A DNA stretch of 64,000 nucleotides from Poecilobothrus nobilitatus (taxonomy: Eukaryota; Arthropoda; Insecta; Diptera; Dolichopodidae). The stretch lies in the NCBI GenBank assembly GCA_947095535.1, contig OX352773.1:167784438-167848437 (forward strand). The letters are read 5' to 3'. The translations under genes and the position numbers were made by a program. The notes beneath the pieces were generated by a model. That model worked only from the letters and a program-made list of their open reading frames with translations, ran no database searches and was not told the DNA's origin. How positions within the stretch are numbered: position 1 is the stretch's first letter; every line of letters begins with the position of its first letter. Shown piece by piece: positions 13,601-25,519 of the stretch.

Positions 13601-13648
13601 GATATATGAATGGGATTCTTTCACAGAGCCCTGAAAGAGGTATGAATG

Positions 13649-14143
13649 TGGCCTACACAGAGCCCTAATTTTAACATAATTGAAAATGTTTGGCATAAGA
13701 TGAGGTCTACAATTCCTCAAAAAATTTCAAAATTAAAAGCATTTTCCAAGCCTTAAAAGCGTCAGCATGTGCCCCATTGCTGACGCTTTGAAGGCTTCGA
13801 ATGAAATAGACCCCCAAATGTTAAGAAATTTACTAGACTCCATGCCGAAACATCTTCAACAGGTAATACCTAAGGGCGGAAATACAAAATATTAATTAAT
13901 TCCACTTATGTCAGAAATGCCTCCTTAGTTTCCAGAATTACATTATTTTTTGTTTTTATTACGATGTGTAAATAATGTTGAAATTTTTGTGATGTGGTGA
14001 ATTTTTTGAATTGTTGAAAAAATAGTAAAGAATTTACAAATTAAATTTGAATTCAATTTGACAAAAATTGTAGAGAATATTTTAATTTCAGTTCATAGTC
14101 CCAACATAATTTGGTGATGTGTAAATAATATTGAAACTGACTG
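13649..14143 (+). pseudogene. Tc1/mariner transposase 3' remnant
   Basis: This is the decayed end of a Tc1-family DNA transposon. Codons from 13649 give W-P-T-Q-S-P-N-F-N-I-I-E-N-V-W-H, the conserved block around the third catalytic acidic residue (E at 13682-13684) in DDE/DD34E transposases. That frame stops at 13754-13756. A second frame from 13779 gives ADALKASNEIDPQML and then SMPKHLQQVI, ending G-G-N-T-K-Y-stop at 13893-13895, the typical Tc1 C-terminus. The frame change is caused by an extra 20-base inverted copy between them. A plausible right terminus, 'aatattgaaactgactg' followed by TA, ends at 14143. The upstream catalytic part is missing or unreadable, so it cannot be active. Confidence 0.85.
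13748..13797. repeat. 20-bp inverted duplication inside the transposase remnant
   Basis: The arms are 13748-13767 (aagccttaaaagcgtcagca) and 13778-13797, which is its reverse complement with one mismatch, separated by about ten bases. The right arm is the original coding sequence (A-D-A-L-K-A); the left arm appears to be an inverted copy that displaced or added to the normal sequence and shifts the frame. Confidence 0.75.
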
Positions 14144-14281
14144 TATGTATGTAGGTGTTTTAATAGTTTACAGGTTCTGATTATGTAAAAAAATACTTAC
14201 TTTCCTTTTTCAAAATACCACTTAAATAGATTACACCTATTTAGAATTCTAAAAAAGTGAATAAAAAAATAATTTTTATAA

Positions 14282-14870
14282 TTAAGAAATTAAAAGTAGA
14301 AAAAGTAGAAACTTTGAGATTATAGTTGTACAAAAAAATAAATAAGATAAGGATGAGAAAAATGTAAATAAAGAGGATTTAGAACATAATTGCATGATGA
14401 ATCTGTTTAGAATCATCTTAAAGTTAAACAGATTGTAAATTGAAACATCGTCAACATTTGGAAATACTTTGGGTAGTAATTTCTTCAATATTTTTGTAAT
14501 TCTGACAACAAATTATTTTGATATGAGTATCCAATAGATTATCACTTTCATAGTTCCACGTAGTAGAAATGAGCAATTACAATCCCTTTACTAGGACGTT
14601 AGAATTGTTTCTGAGGAGGATGGCATTTATGATTTTATTTCATCTGACCAAGTGTCATAATCTACAAAATATCTATATAATAAAGACGAAGAGCTCCAAT
14701 ACTACAACGAATGTCAAGAGAGAATTAAATGTATTAATCTAGACCCGGTCATTAATGAGATGAATAGCGTGTTTTTGAACTCGATCAAGGTAATTGAAAC
14801 AAGTAAATGAGATACCAGCCCATATATGTGAATTGTATTTCATATTAAGTCATTCATATATATAAGATTC
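14282..14870 (-). pseudogene. Non-LTR retrotransposon ORF2, C-terminal relic
   Basis: Fragments in different minus-strand frames line up in order with the region after the reverse transcriptase domain of LINE-type elements (Jockey/CR1-like). At 14811-14843 there is Y-N-S-H-I-W-A-G; at 14738-14790 L-D-R-V-Q-K-H-A-I-H-L-I-N-D; at about 14661-14718 S-L-D-I-R-C-S-I-G-A-L-R-L-Y-Y; and at 14383-14495 L-P-K-V-F-P followed by F-N-F-K-M-I-L-N-R-F. These correspond to the family's 'WAG...LDRVQ.RAIRLI', 'RR..AL.LFYR' and 'LP..VFP...FK..VNR' blocks. Stops and frameshifts separate them, so the element is dead. The catalytic YADD region is not found upstream. The clade cannot be fixed from this piece. Confidence 0.8.
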
Positions 14871-16318
14871 ATAAATATTAATCAGATGCCTCAAAAAGAA
14901 AATAATTTATTTTATTATTAAAACACATTTTCAAATTTCTTTTCCAATATATATATATGTATATATGTATATATTTTCACTTTTATAAATTTTATAAGTG
15001 AAAGAAAATTTTCGGATCAGATTATTGTATAATATTACAAAAAAAAAAACGAATTTTTAAAATAAATCTTTAAAAGAAAATTTTAAAAGGCAATATTATT
15101 CATTATATTGCAATAAAAATAAATTGGAAAATTTTATATTCTCATCATAAAAATGGAAATAAGTATTTCATATTATAAGCAAAAATATTGTAGCATTTTA
15201 ACACGATATAAGTACATATATCTTAAGTATGTTTTTATTATTTAAAAAAATTTTTTTTATGCAAAAAAAAAAAAATTATGTCATAAAATATAAAAAAGAG
15301 TTAACTAAAATCTTATTTTTATTTACGTATGTATGTTTGTATGCTTTAAATTTTAATATTTGTCATTTTCATTTATTTAATTCATTATTAAAATGGGTAT
15401 ATATTTAAGTTTTTCTTTATTTGGTGCAATTTTCAATGTTTATTTTCAATTAAAAGTTTGCCAAGTGAATTTTTTTTTTTTTTCTTATACGAAATTTTGC
15501 TGTTTTTTTTTTTTTTTTGTTTAATTAAAAGTGAAATAATATAAAGACAGAAAAAAAAAAAAAAAAAATTTTAATTTTTGCATTTATAATGTTTTTCCTT
15601 TTTTGTTTTATTTTGTATTGTATTTTATTTATGTATTAAGCAGATGACATTATTGCGTGTTTCATTAAACATTAAAAAAAACGTGATATAGAATTTATGT
15701 TAAAAAAAAAATTTTTTTTTTTCTTTTTAAATAAATTTCTAGAAAAACAAAAACAACAAAAAAAGAAAAAAAAAAGTTTTGGAAACTAAAAATGAAAATA
15801 ACTTAAAATTCAAAAGCAGAACTCGGAAAATAAAAGAGACGAAAGTTAACAAGCAAAAGAAAAAAACAGATATATTTTACCTAAATATTTAAAAAAAAAA
15901 AATATTTAAGTTTTTTATTTACTATTTTAAACATTTAAGTTGAAAATGTAATGTAGATATTATTTAATTCATAGATTTATTTATTTAAATTGTATTTTTG
16001 ATTTAAAAAGTACCTACACAAAAAAAGAAAATTAAATATTGACAAATTCTATATTAAATTTAATTAAATGTCAAAAATTATGTTTTTTTATCTATATCTT
16101 AAGTAAGTACCTATTATTATACACCAATTTTTTCTTGTACTTTCTCAGTATCCGTTTTTGTTTCAAATAACTTTCCTGTTATTTTTAAAGATTTTTTTCT
16201 GAACCATGTAAGTAGGTACCTACTTGAATAAACAAGCATATTGTAAAATACAGAGGGATGTCATATTATACAAGCTCATAATTTTCCATAAAATGTACTT
16301 ATAGTCGTTTAAATGAGC
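14871..16318. other. AT-rich gene-free stretch
   Basis: No gene or element recognised. Short (TA)n at 14948-14972 and many A/T runs (for example 15473-15483, 15504-15518 and 15551-15568). Confidence 0.65.
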
Positions 16319-18432
16319 TTATGGTAAATATGGGTAATTGTGACATAGTGGGTATTTGTGATCGTTTGACTTTATATAAGCAGAACTAATACGTTTCTTT
16401 TTTAAAATTTTCAATTTTACTACTAAAACATGCACCTGATGTCTCTTAATTATTTATGTTCTTTTTTTTTTTAAATTAGTGCTATTTTTGATGGTTAAAT
16501 TAATAAATTTGTAGTGTACTTCCGTCAATTCTATCAGTTTTCATATTTTTTAAGTATTTGAAGTGAGAAGTTAAGTAAAATTAATAAAAGCTTATAATTT
16601 ATATTTTAATAAAAAATGTGTGTTTTATTCAATATTGCTAAAGAATTATTTAAAAATCTTAAAAATAAAAACTGTCACAAATAGAGACATAATAATTTCT
16701 TCTAAGTTGGTATTTGTGATCGTATGTCCGAATTATAATTCAATCATGCTTCCCTTTTTACCGACCGCATACATTAATGTATAAGGTAGGATTGTTTTCA
16801 CATTAAACATTTGTACTCGAGATTTTGGAAATTATGCACTACTCCGGTGTGGAGAAGGCTGTAAAATATTTTTTAACATGATGTCCGTCTGTGTGTCTAC
16901 GGGCACGCGTACAGCTTAAACGACTGAACAGAATATTTTCATATCTAAGGTTTTGACGTAAATATCTCGGATAGATAAGCTTTTGGAGCAAATCGGACAA
17001 CTGCAAGTGGTAGTTTACTAGTGTACTTTTTAAGTTTTTTACGAATATTTCGTAACAAAAAAATTTTATGAGATAAATTATTAAGAAAAAGTTGTTACAC
17101 AAGTAAAGAGAAACAACTTTGCCATAGAATATTTTTTGATCCGACTAACTTTAACTTTTATTTAATTTTTTTTATGTTATGTTTGTTTTGTATTTGTTCA
17201 CAGTTTTTATTATTTTTTACTTCTAATATTTTTGAATGTAAAAAAAAATCATGTAGGTACATTACATAATAATGTAAATGGATGTATGAATGAATGCACA
17301 ATATATGATTGTATATTTTTACAATTTCATTGTTTATTATTGTTATTGTTTATTATTAGAAGTTATTTTGCTTTGATATATGTAAATTATTATGTAAAAA
17401 ATCTATAAATTTTGACATTGTACTTTTCGTGTAGTGGCGATCGGTCCTGTGATGGGGACAGATGATTTTTTTTAAATATTTGGCTAAATGAATTTAAATT
17501 TTTTTATCTTTTGTTTGCATTTTTAAAAATAAGAAAGATATTTGAATTTAAAAATGTATTTGTGACACTTCTTTTTAGCATGTATAAGCTGTAAAATATA
17601 TTAAAATAATACGATCACAATTATGCTCTTATAGGTACTGTCCGTAATTGGTACAATGTATCTCCGCTTTAGATATTTAGTAGCTCAATAATTTTTATTA
17701 AAATAAGTAAATTAAAAAAATGTTTCTGTTAATTCAAAATAATTAAATAAAACTATTTTAAATTATACAGAGAATAATAATTAGTATTGTGACAAACATA
17801 TTGTGTTTTAAAAAATAGGTGAGTTCTGTAACTTTTAACAATGTTCGAATTACAATCATTTAAGTTACAAATGCAATCTTCAATTTTTAGATTCCAAAAA
17901 ATGTCCAAATTAAATTTTAATTTTTTTATTGTATGTTTTAAGGATCAAAACTGAATGATTGTGATTTTTTATGTTTTTCTTTCTATTAAGAATGAATTTT
18001 TATTATTTTTTAATAAATGAAATTTGACCATTTAATTATTTTTGTTTTCTTTTTTTAATTCGTAATTAGCTTTTAAGAATTAAATTTGGATTTTTTGTGA
18101 TTTATTTATGTTTTTGTTAATTTTAAATTTTGTTTAAATTTTTTTGCAATTATGAAATATAATTGCTATAGTTGTCACAATTAGAAGCAAGTGTGTCACA
18201 AATACCTTCAAAACAGAATTTTAGAATAAATTTTATTAATAAATCAATTTTTTAATATTCTTAACTATAATTATTCTAAAATTAAGTTCTAGGCTGATAA
18301 TAATATATATTTAATTGAGAATTGATGAAAGCATTTTCAGTTATTTATCTTGTACTATTGTTTTTTTTACTCTTTCCCAAAGTAAAAAAAAAAAAAAATT
18401 TAAACTGTCACAAATACCCATATTTACCATAA
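16319..18432. mobile_element. DNA transposon or large MITE with 27-bp inverted termini
   Basis: The left end 16319-16345 (begins ttatggtaaatatgggta) and the complement of the right end 18406-18432 match at 26 of 27 positions. Inside, the subterminal motif 'gtatttgtgatcg' or its complement recurs near 16352, 16709, 17610 and 18195, as expected for terminal-motif multiplication in MITE-like elements. No transposase frame is seen, so it is non-autonomous. Family E (16760-17473) lies within it. I could not identify a target duplication and do not assign a superfamily. Confidence 0.72.
16760..17473 (+). mobile_element. Dispersed repeat family E, copy 1
   Basis: It begins 'accgaccgcatacattaatg', includes 'atgatgtccgtctgtgtgt', 'gtacagcttaaacgactga', 'ggttttgacgtaaatatctcgg' and 'gcaaatcggacaa', and ends 'gtagtggcgatcggtcctgtgat' before a T run. 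The same sequence recurs at 49687-52234. Ends show a short imperfect inverted match (accgaccgc versus accgatcgc). Compared with copy 2 it lacks about 230 bp after 'ttaacttttatttaatt', and at 'tattattttttac' (17210-17220) it preserves the empty site where copy 2 is interrupted. It has no coding capacity. Confidence 0.75.
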
Positions 18433-19995
18433 TATGTTCTAAGTTTACTTTTGGTGATTTTAATTAAATTGACTTAAGTCTCATAGAAAATATGGGAAAT
18501 TTTTGTTGGAAATTATGTTTCAAAAAATAAAAAAGATGCATCTATACAAAGTGCATATAAAATTTTATTTCTCATCGAAATCTGTTGCGTAATAATCTAT
18601 CAATTCAGTTAAAATAAGTGAAAAAAAACCCCCTTTATTTATTTTTTTTTTTAAATAGAATATAAAAGTAAAAAATGTGGGGTCCCAAACTCCGGTAAAT
18701 AAATCATTAAAATGTTGATTTTCTAACAAACTTTATAAGTTAAACGAACTGTATCTTAATTTTTTTTTATGAATTATAATTCTATTATGTTTTATTATAC
18801 TTATATCAATCAATTAAATTAATTAATTATCAATTAAAGAAAAGAGGTTGTAAAGTTGGTTAATGGTTTCAATAATTTATTTACCGGAGTATTTATAAAA
18901 CTTTAACCTTTTTGTTATATGTTATGTAAAAAAGTTAAAATTAAAGTAGGGATTTATGAGCAAATTTAAAAATCAAGGTTTCATTTATTTGATTAGGGAA
19001 GAAGTTTTTTTCACCGAGTCTTAGTTTTTAAGGGTAAAAGTTTACCAGTCGCATAATATCGACTGTGGATATGTGGAAGATTTTGTTGAAGAACAACAAA
19101 AACGACTACAAATTCATTTAAATCGAATTTTTTTTTTATTAATTTCATAATTTTTAATTACGAAACAGAAAAAAAGCTAGTGTTGTACCATTTACTGTTA
19201 CATATAAAATGGCATAAATCTGATTTTAAAATTGTAATGTGTTTTTCAGAAAATATATGGTATTTGTGGGCATAAAATATGTATTAAACCGTAAATGGTA
19301 TCTTCTGAATAGATTTCACACCAATATTGAAAATATTTTCAATAGTTGAGAAAATTAAAAACAAAATGCAAAATTAAAAAAACAAATCAATGGATTTGAT
19401 TTGTAGAAGATTCATTAAATAAAGATCCATTATCCAGAAATAAATATCCAGAATTAAAGAATCCATTTGTTGAAATAACTTGTCTTGTTTGACTAAAAAA
19501 AAAACAAATTATCATTGTAGATGTAACTATTAAAATATTAATTTGAAAGAATTTTGTACATTTTTTTTTTCAATTTTTTTTTTTTTATCAAAAAAAAAAG
19601 TAAAATTTTGCTCTATTGTTTTTTTTTTTTTGACTTTATTATTAAGAGTGATCAGTTTTTCTATAGTTAAAATGACGTGTTAAGATATTCTATCCTGAAT
19701 TAACTGAAAATTGACTAAAGATATTTTTTTCTCAGAACTTCTTGAATTGTATCTTATAGTCATCAATCAATTTAGGTTACATCAATCTTTTTCTATTTTT
19801 TTTTTAACTAATTCTTACATACTGAAAAATACTATACTAAATGTTCACTAATAGTTCTAGACATATACATAATACCACATCACTTCAGTACATTTTCTTT
19901 AACTTATTATTTTCTTGTTAGAGCTATTTTTAAATGTTTGTTGCTACTTTTTCTCGTTGTTATAAGAAATTTAAGGAATTTGATTAGTTTTATTA
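18433..19995. other. AT-rich gene-free stretch
   Basis: No gene recognised. The phrase 'cggtaaataaatcatt' near 18693 and 'aataatttatttaccgg' near 18872 form an inverted pair about 180 bp apart, a possible small MITE or chance in AT-rich DNA. Confidence 0.5.
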
Positions 19996-21556
19996 TACCC
20001 GTACGATAGGATCGGGTATAATAAAATTACTCCTCCGTTTGTAACACCTCGAAATAAGCGAGCTAGATATACCTTCAAAGGTATGGATCGGATCAGAAAA
20101 AAATTCTAAGACTTTTGAGCCATGTCCGTCCGTCCGTCCGTCCGTCAGCACGCTAACTCAAAAACTAAGAAAGCTAGAATCTTGAAATTTACACAAAATA
20201 TTTTGGGAGTAATTTGTAGGTTCCCTATTTTTTTTGGTTGAGTTTGGACCAAGCCTTAGGGTAGCTCTCGAACACCTAACTTTTAGATCTCCACAATTTT
20301 TTTGCAATAGAGCTATGAAATTTTAACTACTGATAGATCTCACAAAAATATTAATTTTATTTTTAATAACTTTTTTTTGTAGCCCCACCCGTTACGGAGC
20401 TACAGCTCCCCAAAGGTTCAAAAAAGCTCTATATTTAAATTGTTATAGCACAAGTTGTATAAGGTATATCTTCATTTTGAAAACGCCAAACGATTACTAC
20501 TTTCATTAGCTTTAAAAGTATATATACAATAAATATATATTTGTGGCATACGGTGTCTTAATTTACCGTTATGCGAAACTCAAATTTTGCAAAATTCTTT
20601 AACCCTTCCATCTTCTAAACGGTTAAAGTTGGAAACTTTGACAGAAGTTAGATCTTTGAAAATAAGTATGAGTCATTTCAGAAATTTTTTTTGTATCACC
20701 CCCCGTTTAGGAGCTGTAAGGGGTCAAAAACTGAAAATTTCCTATTTTTAAACACCTGTAACTTGAACACCTGTTAAAATTTTTTTGAAGTAATACACAA
20801 AAATTAAAGCTCCAACATTATATTTTTATTTCTGTTAACAACTTTTTTTAATAATATAGGGTTACTTTATAATTGACGAAAGTGTTACTTGATTTTTTCA
20901 AATTTTCTAACAAATTTCATTAACGAATTTTTTCCATTTTGTTTTACTCGATAATTTGAAATTGTTGAGGATATAATGCGTAGTACAAAAAAATGTAATT
21001 AAATAAACAACATAACGGTTGCTTGAAGAATTTTTATTTATATGATATTGATATATATACATACTTATATAAAATCATGTTTATTTACATATCGTATATG
21101 TCACTAGTGAATGAATGATAAGAGTATAGATGTATATTATATAGCGCCGTATTTACATACACATATGTATTTTATTGTACTTATAAGAAATTATTCTGTC
21201 AATGGAATATTTAAATATAATATAATATTTAAAATTATATTTACTGTTTTGTACTTAGTAAATTTAATATACATTTACCGCTTAGTATTAAATGGTACTA
21301 TAGAATATTTGAAAAAGTTTTGGATTGATAATCGTTATGTGGAAGGTTAGAATCTGCTTTTGAAGAATGGTCATATAAACATATAGTTTGAATATATGTA
21401 CAACCCATAGTTCTAGAAATTATAAAATTCACCCTAATTATTTTAAAATACTAAAATATTAAAAAAATAATATTGTAAGCAGAGTGGCTGTGAACATACT
21501 AACGGTTCGTACGGGTATCTAAGAGTTGACAAAGTCAACTGTATTCTTCCTCGTTT
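19996..21556 (+). mobile_element. Full-length Helentron-like non-autonomous element, copy A
   Basis: About 1.56 kb, closely matching copy B (50374-51965) throughout. The 5' end has acccgtacga (19997-20006), inverted near the 3' end as tcgtacgggt (21507-21516): subterminal inverted repeats. A 3' hairpin follows (agttgac-aaa-gtcaact, about 21523-21539) and the element ends 'cttcctcgtt'. It contains 'gtataataaaattactcctccgtttgtaacacc', then five GTCC units at 20124-20143, then 'aactcaaaaactaagaaagctag'. No replication or helicase frame exists, so it depends on an autonomous partner if mobile. Subterminal inverted repeats, a 3' hairpin, no target duplication and T|T insertion are hallmarks of Helentron-associated elements (DINE-1/mini-me group); the assignment is inference. 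Confidence 0.75.
20124..20146 (+). repeat. (GTCC)5 microsatellite in copy A
   Basis: Five GTCC units plus GTC. The otherwise closely matching copy B has nine units at the same place (50502-50540), so the tract changed length after the two copies separated. Confidence 0.9.
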
Positions 21557-22114
21557 TTAATAGAAATAACTCAACTCTAATGTAAATAATATCAATCAGA
21601 CCAAAAACCGATGAAGACAATTATTATTATAAGAGAAGGAAAAATGCTGATTATAAAATAATCTTTTAAGATTAGTAATTTTGATTTCTACATGTTCATG
21701 AAGCTTATATTTATAATTGTTATTTAATTAGTAAAGCGTTTGTATATAATTGATCATTAAATACCACGATTTACGTTGTTTTTAGAATATTTTTGTTCTA
21801 ATATAATTTTTTTTTTTAATATTTTAGAACAATAATAAATATTCTCGAGTATAGTCGCAGGATAGAGGATATTGCAAAAGACATTCGAAAATAAATTTGA
21901 GCATTGGAATAAATTGAAAATAAATTATTTTGTAACTATGTGAATTATTATTTTTTTTTTATATTATATCGTCCAGATATAAATATCTGCCGGATATTTT
22001 TAGGACTCTTTTACCTTTAACATGTGGACCATCTCGATACAAGTATTCAATTATAATTATATTTAATATTTTGTTTACATTATTTTATTATATTTTATAT
22101 ATTATTTTTGACTT
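21557..22114. other. Gene-free AT-rich stretch
   Basis: No gene recognised. Contains a short inverted pair 'atataaatatctgccggatattt' near 21977. Otherwise AT-rich filler between two repeats. Confidence 0.55.
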
Positions 22115-22181
22115 GACCGGGGTTTGAATCCGAGACCTTTCGCTTGAAAGAGTGGTGACTTATGCACTGCACCATTGGTCA
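22115..22181 (-). mobile_element. tRNA-like sequence, probable SINE head
   Basis: On the minus strand this reads gaccaatggtgcagtgcata..., with an A-box-like tggtgcagtgcataag and a B box ggattcaaaccc. The outer GACC/GGTC pairs could form a partial acceptor stem, but the T stem has two mismatches and the anticodon arm does not form a clean five-pair stem, so a functional tRNA gene is unlikely. It is not the same family as the SINE at 9399. A decayed tRNA pseudogene is the alternative. Confidence 0.6.
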
Positions 22182-22249
22182 GATATGTGGATTATGAATT
22201 AATTAAGGTTTTCATTATTCATTACATCAGTACGAAAATATTTGATTTT

Positions 22250-22830
22250 AAGGGTATAATAAATTTGCCATTACCTTTGTGATACTGTAAAAAAGATGAA
22301 ATAGATATGAAAATAGATTTGAACACGAAAAAAAAAAAATATATATATATATATATATAGTCGTGTTCAAAATTCAATGTTATATTGATTTAGCTAAGCA
22401 CTCCATCAATTCGTTCTTATGATAACTAAAAAAACTAATTAATCCTATAGGAGTCTAAAAATTCATTCATTCCATTCAAGGATTCCATTTCATTTTTAAA
22501 TAAATGATAGATAACTTTGCTGAAAAATTTTAACCGATTGATGCAAGTAGCTGTCATACAACATTTTTTTTATATTAGCATACTTCATAACTCAGTTTTT
22601 GTAAAAAGATTTATAATTTGTTATTTAAAATTTTGTTAAAAGTTCGACTTCGATCATATTGCGTCATTCTAACGTAACAGATTCTGGTAGCAGTCATACA
22701 ACTGTGAAATTTATTTATCTTGCTGTTTAATTAAGTTAAATATATCTGAAATTTTGTAAAAAATCATTACAATATATCAAAACAGAATATATTACGCTCG
22801 TAATACAGTCAACATAAAAATTTTTTCTCG
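22250..22830 (+). mobile_element. Helentron-like element, type II
   Basis: It starts 'gggtataataaatttgccattacctttgtgatac', has a (TA)n stretch at 22338-22358, then 'ttgatttagctaag', later 'caagtagctgtcatacaac' and 'ggtagcagtcatacaactg', and near its end 'aaaacagaatatattacgctcg', matching 'aaacaggatatattacgttcatacgg' at the 3' end of the 35330-36474 copy. The hairpin is degraded. The T-rich end 'ttttttctcg' abuts the next element directly. Confidence 0.65.
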
Positions 22831-23420
22831 TTTTTAGCACATTTTCCAAAAAATATTGAAAATTTTGCTTATTAGTTTCTCTCTGTCTATCGGTTCATCC
22901 GTCTGTTTTAGATAGATACAAAAAAGATCCCCTAAAAATAATGAACGTTTTAAATTACCTAAATGTCAATATAAAAATGTCCAATTTTTCAATATAAAAA
23001 TGTCAAACATCAAGACACTTTTTTAATTTTATGTATCCCTATATCAAGATTGTACAAATATTTGCAATTTAGTATTTAAATTTACCGTTATATGAGAAGA
23101 TCAAATTTTCCAAAGATTTTGCTTTCTTTATAAACTCTAGTATGCTTTTAGATGAAACGAAAGATCTTTTAGAAATTTTGATTAAGAAAGTTGCCTTAGA
23201 AAACGTGTTTGTACCTCCTCTCTCTTTTTAAGAACTCTTCAAGGCAAAAAATTTAAAATTTTCTTTTTTTTTAGACAGCTATCTTTTGTTCAGGCACCTG
23301 TACAAATTCTTTCAAAATAAACCGTAAAAAATAAAACTTTAACATTATAAATTTGTATGTCATAACAGCTTTTCTTAATTATATATACTGTTTCTTCAAA
23401 ACTGAAGACAGTCTTTCATC
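22831..23420 (+). mobile_element. Helentron-like element, type III body
   Basis: It begins 'tttttagcacattttccaaa', followed by 'gtctatcggttcatccgtctg', a diverged (GTCY) block. Further in are 'aaatttaccgttatatgag', 'taagaactcttcaaggc', 'caggcacctgtacaaa' and 'cataacagcttttcttaattatatata'. The same motif order occurs at 62274-62980 and in reverse at 12391-12830. It starts immediately after the end of the type II copy. The 3' end is unclear. Confidence 0.6.
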
Positions 23421-25519
23421 AGTTTTGATATTTATTTTTTCTAACATACGAAAATATAGAAAATTCTAAACGGTTTTTATTTTTATGTGGAAAATATGTG
23501 CATTTTTAAAAATCTTTGATTTTACATTCTATCTTATTTTTCTTTTTTTTTTTTTTGTATTTTGAAATAAAATTCTATTATTGACCACAGCTAATAAATA
23601 TTTTGTTGTATTAAAACAAGATTTTTCCAACTTTTTCTACAAAAAAAAAAAAAAAAAAATTTTTCTTCATTTTCTTTTTTTTTTATTAATTCTATTTCCC
23701 AAATTTATCGCGAAAAAGAAAAAGAAATAACAAAAAAATCTATAAAAGTAATTTAGATACTAAAAATAAAATTGTTTACTAATTCTTAAATTATTTCTTT
23801 ATATACACAAAAATTTATTGTAAAAATTTTTTCTTAGAAATTAAAATCGCTTGTAATAAGAAATTGTTTGCGTAAAAAAAAAATTGATTTGAAACGCATG
23901 AAATGAAAATGTATTTAGAGAAAAAAAATTTTTTTTTTTGTTTTTTTTTTGTATAAATTAAATAAATCTAATTATTTACGCAATCAAACTATAATATTTA
24001 TGAAATGTTTAATTTTATATCATAAATTTGAATGAAAATATACAAAAAAAACAATTAAAAAATAGAAAAAATAATATGAGGTTCACCATAGCTAAAAAAT
24101 GAAATGTTTATTATATTTACAAAGAAACATTTTAGTAAAATAAATAACAATTCATAAATTTTATAAAAATAAATCAATAAATTTTTTTTTTTGTTTTTTT
24201 TATACTTAATTTTATTTTTTTTCTTTTTTTTCTATTTATTTTTAATTTTTCTTATAGAAAATAAATTTATATTACATGTGTTGTGTGCAAAAAAAATTTT
24301 AAAATCAAAAATAAAACAAAGAAAAAATAAAATTTTTATTTTTTTATTTTTATTTTTTTTTTTTGAAAAAAGGAAAAATTAATTGAAAAATTATTGACCC
24401 AAATTACTCAGATAAAAGGGTATTGAGTGAATAAATAAGTGTAAAAAAAGAAAAAAAAAAAACTCAAAAAAAAAAAAAAACAAAAAGTGAGTAAAAAAAA
24501 AAATAAACAAAAACCCGGAGATTAGATAAAATATTGTGCAGATTTTTTTATTTTATCTTTGTTTAAATTTGGAATTTTTCAAAAAACTTTTGTACCCGAT
24601 CTAATAAAGGTAAATATTTATTTTAAAAATTGGTTCTAAAATATTTTGTTTGTATTCTTTTTTATTTTATTTGTTTTTTTTTTTTTTTTTCTGTAAATTT
24701 TTATCAAAATAGAATAAAGTTAATAAACTATTTTTTTTAGTTTTTTAGTTTTTTTTTAGTTTTTTATCGTATAAAATAGTTTTGATTCAGAAAATCAGTA
24801 AAAAAAAACTCGTCAAAAATGGATGATCGTAAAAATAAAGAGTTTTAAAGGGTTGCTGGGAATTTGAAAAAGGATTCAATAAAAGTTTTTCTTTTTTTCT
24901 TTTTAATATTTTTAGTTTTTAAAGAAAATTTGTTGATAATTTTTAATGTACTTTTTCGGAAATAAGTTGTTTAAAAACAAATATTAATATTTTTGGGTTT
25001 CCAATTAACAGTTTGATTGGTAGTTATTGTAAAAAATTCTGGTTGAAATCTATTTTGAAAAATTTATAAGATGTCATTTAAAGGTTATAACTATTTTATA
25101 GCCAAAATTTAAAATGAGTTAAAAGAGACTTTTTTTTTTTTAAAACGGTAAAACGGTGGTTTTTGGTTAAGGTAAAATTATGATGGATTTAGAAAAAAAG
25201 TGTGATGGTATATAGTCAATAGTGTATTAAGTAGATAATAAATATATGAGAATAATAGTGTGTTATATAATATTTTAAAAGTTTTAATTAAAAATATTTG
25301 CACTCTGATTAGTATACTTGGCAACATTAACCGGCGTTGCTCAAGAAAAATTTAAAAGTTTTTGGAGAAAAAACCACTTCACATTATTTTTTTTTTTTTG
25401 ATTTAGGGAAAGAATATATTGTATTAAAAAAAATTTTTTATGGGAGTTATTTTTTTTTATGGGAGATTGTTAAAATTTAAGCATAAAAATTTGGAACAAT
25501 CATCAAAAAACGAAAAATT
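23421..25519. other. AT-rich gene-free stretch
   Basis: No gene recognised. Dominated by A/T runs (for example 23640-23660, 24182-24240, 24455-24480 and 24675-24690) and 'ttttttagttttttagttttttt' near 24733. The short frame at 24191-24382 is a homopolymer artefact. Confidence 0.7.

Noticed and set aside
18693..18890. Inverted 'ccggtaaataaat' pair as a MITE
   Set aside because: The arms are short and AT-rich, and no target duplication is visible.
22115..22181. Functional tRNA gene
   Set aside because: T stem has mismatches and no clean anticodon stem forms; treated as a SINE or pseudogene.
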